Positions 60,557 to 64,000 of a DNA stretch of 64,000 bases are shown one piece after another (within the stretch, counting starts at the first letter, position 1; every line of letters starts with the position of its first letter). A program made the translations under genes and the position numbers. The notes under the pieces are model-generated. The model worked only from the letters and a program-made list of their open reading frames with translations, was not told the DNA's origin and did not search any database. Origin of the DNA: a bacterium (GTDB taxonomy: Bacteria; UBA8248); contig JAJDYR010000014.1 in assembly GCA_022825065.1 (NCBI GenBank), positions 22,217 to 86,216 on the forward strand. Reading direction: 5' to 3'.

Positions 60557-61534
60557 ATGAGCAGCCATCCTTTCGACAACGAGTTCCACGTCACCCCCGA
60601 GCACAAGGAGCGATTCCGGCGCGACGGCTTCGTCAAACTCGAAGGGTTCTACAACTCTGAAGTGGTCGAGGCGCTGCTGAATCGCGTCGAAGCCGAAATG
60701 GACCGGGGGGAGGCCGACAGTTTCAAGGCCGATGCGATGTTCAATCGAGCGAAGTATGACTTCGCGGGCGAAATGACCGCCGTCTATGAACTGCTGGAAC
60801 GGCCTTACCTGCGAAGGGCCCTTACGGATCTGGTCGAATGCGACCTCTTTTTGACCTTCGAGCAGTGTTTTGAAGTCGAAAAGAACGTCAGCAAGGGATT
60901 TCCCTGGCATGTCGGCGCGCAGAGCTTCGGTTTTCAGCTCGCGGAAGAATTCGGGTGCACGCTATGGGGGCCGCTGCACCCCGTGGATACGAAGAGGCAG
61001 CGGGGCGGGATGGCTTATGTCCCCGATCGCGTCATATCGGGCGATTTCATCTTCCACCAGATCGAGCCGGCGGTCGTCTCGACGCTGGAGGCCAGGGAGC
61101 GGGCCGGGGACAGGACGAACGTAAATGAATACTTCGCCATGCGCTCGGGGATCCTCAATTCACCGACCATGTGCGAGATACTCGAGAACCACCAGGTCGA
61201 AGACGATTTCAAGCCCGGCGACGCGCTCCTGTTCAACAAAATGGTCGTCCACCGGAGCATCATGCTCGGTGAGGGCGCGCTTCCCAGGCGGGCCGCCTAC
61301 GTGATGCGCTTCATCGATGCGGGCTCGCACTACGATCTGGAGCGGGCGCGGATGCTCGAATTCCCCGTGGAAATGTACGGGAAGGGGTTCTTTCCGTATA
61401 AACCTTTCACCCGTCAGCACATCGAGATCGCAGAAGCCGGAGCGAGCGACGGCGACCTTCTCGCGGAATGCGCCTTTTTCGACGACCGCGATCGCCGTAC
61501 CATCCGGCGCGAACGCTCTCTCCAGGCCGGTTGA
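60557..61534 (+). CDS. PhyH-family Fe(II)/2-oxoglutarate enzyme with HxG in place of HxD (copy 1)
   Basis: 325 residues from ATG 60557 (GGAGGAG 7 bases upstream). The jelly-roll order follows phytanoyl-CoA hydroxylase: GFPWHVGAQSFGFQLAE..CTLWGPLHPVD..RGGMAYVP, then GDALLFNKMVVHRSIMLGEG..RRAAYVMRF. In the human enzyme the first ligand motif is LHQD followed by LHYFPFRPSD; here it aligns as WHVG, so His118 and His232 are kept but the carboxylate is Gly120. Loss of this Asp is the hallmark of Fe/2OG halogenases (SyrB2 HxA, WelO5 HxG). It could also be inactive or do another reaction. Tandem paralogue follows after 32 bases. Confidence 0.85.
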   Translation: MSSHPFDNEFHVTPEHKERFRRDGFVKLEGFYNSEVVEALLNRVEAEMDRGEADSFKADAMFNRAKYDFAGEMTAVYELLERPYLRRALTDLVECDLFLTFEQCFEVEKNVSKGFPWHVGAQSFGFQLAEEFGCTLWGPLHPVDTKRQRGGMAYVPDRVISGDFIFHQIEPAVVSTLEARERAGDRTNVNEYFAMRSGILNSPTMCEILENHQVEDDFKPGDALLFNKMVVHRSIMLGEGALPRRAAYVMRFIDAGSHYDLERARMLEFPVEMYGKGFFPYKPFTRQHIEIAEAGASDGDLLAECAFFDDRDRRTIRRERSLQAG

Positions 61535-61566
61535 ATATCGCCGGCGGAAACGCGCAGGAGGATACG

Positions 61567-62577
61567 ATGAGCAGCCATCCTTTCGACAACGAGTTCCTCA
61601 TCACCCCCGAGCAGAAGGAGCAATTCCGGCGCGACGGCTTCGTCAAACTCGAAGGGTTCCTGAACGATAACGTGGTGAAGGCGCTGCTGAATCGCGTCGA
61701 AGTCGAATTGAGCGGAGAGGGGGCCACCAGTTTCGACAAATCTCGTTCAGCGGAGCTTCTCGACATACGAACGACGTATGACTTCGAGACCGATAAAGGG
61801 CAAGTCTATGAGCTGATGGAACGGCCTTATTTCCGTCGGGCCCTGACGGACCTGGCCGAATGCGATCTCTTTCTGACTGCCGAGTTGTGCTTTGAAATCG
61901 AAAAGAACGTCAGCAAGGGGCTCCCCTGGCATGTCGGCGTGCAGAGTTTCGGCTTTCAGCCCGCTGAGGAATTCGCGTGCACCATTTGGGCGCCGCTGCA
62001 TCCCGTGGATACGAAGGGCCAGCGGGGCGGAATGGCTTATGTCCCCCAGAACGTCATATCGGGCGATTTCGTCTTCCGCCAGATCGAGCCGGCGGTTGTC
62101 TCGACGCTGGAGGCCAAGGAGCGCGCCGGGGTCAGGACGAACGTAAATGAGTACTTCGCCATGCGCGAAGGAATCCTGAATTCGCCGACCATGTGCGAGA
62201 TACTGGAGAACCACCAGGTCGAAGACGATTTCGCGCCCGGCGACGCGCTCCTGTTCAACAAAATGGTCGTCCACCGGAGCATCATGCTCGGTGAGGGCGC
62301 GCTTCCCAAGCGCGCCGCCTACGCGATGCGCTTTGTGGATGTCGGGTCGCACTACGATCTTGAGCGGGCGAAAAACCTCGAATACCCCGCGGAACAGTAC
62401 GGGAAGGGTTTCTTCCCGTATAAACCGATCACCCGTTTCCACATGGAAATCGCGGAAGCCGGAGCGCGCGATGGCGACGTTCTCGCGGAATGCGCCTTTT
62501 TCGATAACCGAGAGCGTCGTACGATGCGGCGCGAACGGGACTTCCGACCTGAACCAAAGGAGCGCGTGGAACGATGA
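61567..62577 (+). CDS. PhyH-family Fe(II)/2-oxoglutarate enzyme with HxG in place of HxD (copy 2)
   Basis: 336 residues from ATG 61567 (GGAGGA upstream). Closely related to copy 1 throughout (same opening MSSHPFDNEF, same GDALLFNKMVVHRSIMLGEG block). The iron motif is again WHVG (His122, Gly124), distal His236, with the 2OG-binding arginine in ALPKRAAYAMRF. An insert of a few residues near 50-70 is the main difference. Retention of the Gly in both copies argues for a selected function. Its stop overlaps the Rieske gene start (ATGA). Confidence 0.85.
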   Translation: MSSHPFDNEFLITPEQKEQFRRDGFVKLEGFLNDNVVKALLNRVEVELSGEGATSFDKSRSAELLDIRTTYDFETDKGQVYELMERPYFRRALTDLAECDLFLTAELCFEIEKNVSKGLPWHVGVQSFGFQPAEEFACTIWAPLHPVDTKGQRGGMAYVPQNVISGDFVFRQIEPAVVSTLEAKERAGVRTNVNEYFAMREGILNSPTMCEILENHQVEDDFAPGDALLFNKMVVHRSIMLGEGALPKRAAYAMRFVDVGSHYDLERAKNLEYPAEQYGKGFFPYKPITRFHMEIAEAGARDGDVLAECAFFDNRERRTMRRERDFRPEPKERVER

Positions 62578-63749
62578 AGCACGAACGCCAGATGGCGTTG
62601 CTCGACAGAATGCTTGAACTCCGCGGGCGAAGCGAAGACCAACAGATTTACGACACGGTCTTGCGTCTGTCCGTGGACGCCTATACCAGCCAGGAGATCT
62701 TCGAACGCGAGCTCGATACGTTGTTTTCTGGCAGCCCGCTCGTGGCCGGGCACGTGGACAGCGTTCGTGAGCCTGGCAGTTACATGCTCAGCGACTGGAC
62801 GCGCCAGCCGTATTTCGTCGTCCGGGGCGAAGACGGCGTGCTCCGGGCATTTCTGAACACCTGCCGCCATCGGGGCGCACCGCTTATCGTCAGGGAGAAA
62901 GACGAACCGCTGCGGGCGCTGGTTTGCCCGTTTCACGGGTGGACGTATGGCCTGGACGGCGCGCTACGGGGTATTCCGCGGTCATCCGCCTTTCCTTGCA
63001 TCGACAAGCGGGACTACGGCCTGAAAGCGTGTTCGGCGGCGGAGAGCGCGGGGCTGGTATGGGTTCACCCGACCCGGCATGAATCGTTCGATCCGGCGCA
63101 GGAGCTGGGCGCTTTCGCGGAAGATATCGCGGAGTTCCGTCTTGAGCGTTATGTCAGCTACAAAAGGGTCGTGACGGAGAAAAAGGCCAACTGGAAGCTT
63201 CTTGTTCAGATAAACCTGGAAGGCTACCACGTTGCGCATCTGCACAAAGGAACCCTGGCTCCGAATTTCCGCGAAGGTTTTCTTTCTCACGACGCGGAGG
63301 GGCCTCACCTGCGCGTTATGGCCGCACAAACGAACTTGCCTGATGCGGAAAACGTCCCGGAGAAACAGAGAAAGCTTATCGACTTCGTAACGCTTTTTTA
63401 TGTTCTGTTCCCCAACACGATTGTCATCGTGCGCAATGACACCATTTTAATCAGCAGGTTCTTGCCGCTGGCCCCGGATCGAACGCTCTGCTCGCAGGAA
63501 CTGCTCTATCTTCCCGATAAATACGTCGGGGAGTCGGGGCGGAAAGCTTTGCGCAACCGCCTCCTCTACGCGGAAGTCACTATGGACGACGAAGATTACA
63601 TGATGGCGGAACGGATCCAGGCCAACCTGCTGAACGGAGTGAACGAAACCCACATGCTGGGTCTCGAGGAAGGGCTCGTGATGGTGTTTCAGGAGATAGT
63701 CAGCAAGAGGTTGGCCGCGCGGGACGCCACGACCGCAGGCAACCCCTGA
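62574..63749 (+). CDS. Rieske non-heme iron oxygenase, large subunit
   Basis: 391 residues. Rieske [2Fe-2S] ligands C97-x-H99 (NTCRHRGAPL) and C118-x2-H121 (VCPFHGWTY), then the mononuclear iron region NLEGYHVAHLHKGTLAP with His219 and His224. Related to choline- and carnitine-type or aromatic-ring hydroxylases. No reductase or ferredoxin gene is visible before the window ends. ATGA-coupled with the second PhyH gene, so the three oxygenases form one unit. Confidence 0.9.
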   Translation: MKHERQMALLDRMLELRGRSEDQQIYDTVLRLSVDAYTSQEIFERELDTLFSGSPLVAGHVDSVREPGSYMLSDWTRQPYFVVRGEDGVLRAFLNTCRHRGAPLIVREKDEPLRALVCPFHGWTYGLDGALRGIPRSSAFPCIDKRDYGLKACSAAESAGLVWVHPTRHESFDPAQELGAFAEDIAEFRLERYVSYKRVVTEKKANWKLLVQINLEGYHVAHLHKGTLAPNFREGFLSHDAEGPHLRVMAAQTNLPDAENVPEKQRKLIDFVTLFYVLFPNTIVIVRNDTILISRFLPLAPDRTLCSQELLYLPDKYVGESGRKALRNRLLYAEVTMDDEDYMMAERIQANLLNGVNETHMLGLEEGLVMVFQEIVSKRLAARDATTAGNP

Positions 63750-63751
63750 CG

Positions 63752-63860
63752 AGGTTGTTGAAAAACCCCCTCGCCTGGAAAAGCAACCCCCCCTACCCCC
63801 CCTTAACAGGGGGGTATAAAAAAGCAACACCCCGCAAAAAAGAATCAACTCCCCCCTTGA
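63752..63860. repeat. MITE-like G/C-tract repeat, copy 6 (left part)
   Basis: GAGGTTGTTGAAAAACCCCC, then CAACCCCCCCTACCCCCCCT TAACAGGGGGGTATAAAAAAG. The right-hand arm seems cut off by the IS at 63861. Confidence 0.65.
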
Positions 63861-64000
63861 GGGCCTGTTGAAAAAGTCCTGGTTTTGTGATCGTATGGAT
63901 GTATCCCGACTCGCCCGAGATGGGAGTTCCCGAGATGATGGGCCGCAAGAGGCGCGAGCAGATGGACTTGTTCGTGGCCGGTTCGCTGGAGCAGCTGATT
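63861..64000 (+). mobile_element. Left end of an IS element (IS1182/IS5-like), cut by the window edge
   Basis: Starts at GGGCCTGTTGAAAAAGTCCT, a terminal inverted repeat type shared with the solitary termini across this window, followed 19 bases later by a transposase start. The right end is outside the window. Confidence 0.6.
63899..64000 (+). CDS. Transposase, N-terminal part
   Basis: 34 codons from ATG 63899 to the window edge. MMGRKRREQMDLFVAGSLEQLI matches the start of IS1182/IS5-type DDE transposases, where a short basic segment leads into a LEQLIPEDH-like block. Too short to see catalytic residues. A second ATG eight codons later is possible. It would mobilise its own ends and perhaps the MITE-like copies. 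Confidence 0.65.
   Translation, partial: MYPDSPEMGVPEMMGRKRREQMDLFVAGSLEQLI

Overview
This 64 kb window looks like chromosomal DNA of a GC-rich, aerobic, heterotrophic bacterium of Gram-negative type. It has periplasmic solute receptors with Sec or Tat-like signal peptides, two tripartite tricarboxylate (TTT) transport sets, four ABC importers and a lipoprotein. The mix (UGSC selenoprotein, AtuA/DUF4387, MmgE/PrpD, hydantoinase B/A, PhyH oxygenases, many extragenic repeats) resembles uncultivated soil or marine lineages such as Tectomicrobia or deltaproteobacterial groups, but nothing here fixes the taxonomy.

Layout. 0-2.5 kb: end of a MetE-like gene, an amidohydrolase and a HigBA module. 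2.6-5.4 kb: a UGSC-family selenoprotein whose in-frame TGA is followed by a SECIS-like hairpin, with a partner gene. 5.4-12.5 kb: FAD oxidoreductase and a carbohydrate-type ABC importer, separated by repeats. 12.8-18 kb: PPi-type phosphofructokinase and a TTT transporter. 18-23.3 kb: cupin and an NMT1-type ABC importer with an M20 peptidase and a RidA protein. 23.5-29.1 kb: an unknown two-gene cassette, AtuA/DUF4387, a second M20 enzyme, an EthD-like protein and a second selenoprotein (AhpD-like, CxxU) on the minus strand. 29.3-34.4 kb: second TTT transporter plus metallo-hydrolase, DUF296 and NTF2-like genes. 34.4-39.6 kb: AT-rich nuclease gene, truncated hydrolase copy, a kinase-receiver-DNA-binding fusion and the intact hydrolase. 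39.8-50.4 kb: amidase, iron-type ABC importer, MmgE/PrpD, lipoprotein, tandem cupins, formate-THF ligase. 51.4-56.2 kb: AT-rich island with a three-gene ABC-3C conflict system, flanked by diverged repeats. 56.4-64 kb: hydantoinase B/A, a coupled PhyH-PhyH-Rieske cassette and the left end of an IS element.

Most plus-strand operons pair an importer with one or two small-molecule hydrolases, isomerases or oxidoreductases, as expected for scavenging of varied organic acids, amides and N-acyl compounds.

The strongest non-routine signals are: two genes that simple callers would break at a Sec-encoding TGA; two tandem PhyH-family proteins whose iron motif reads HxG instead of HxD, the change known from Fe(II)/2-oxoglutarate halogenases, coupled to a Rieske oxygenase; the ABC-3C island; and a family of MITE-like and REP-like extragenic repeats whose ends match the IS at the window's right edge.
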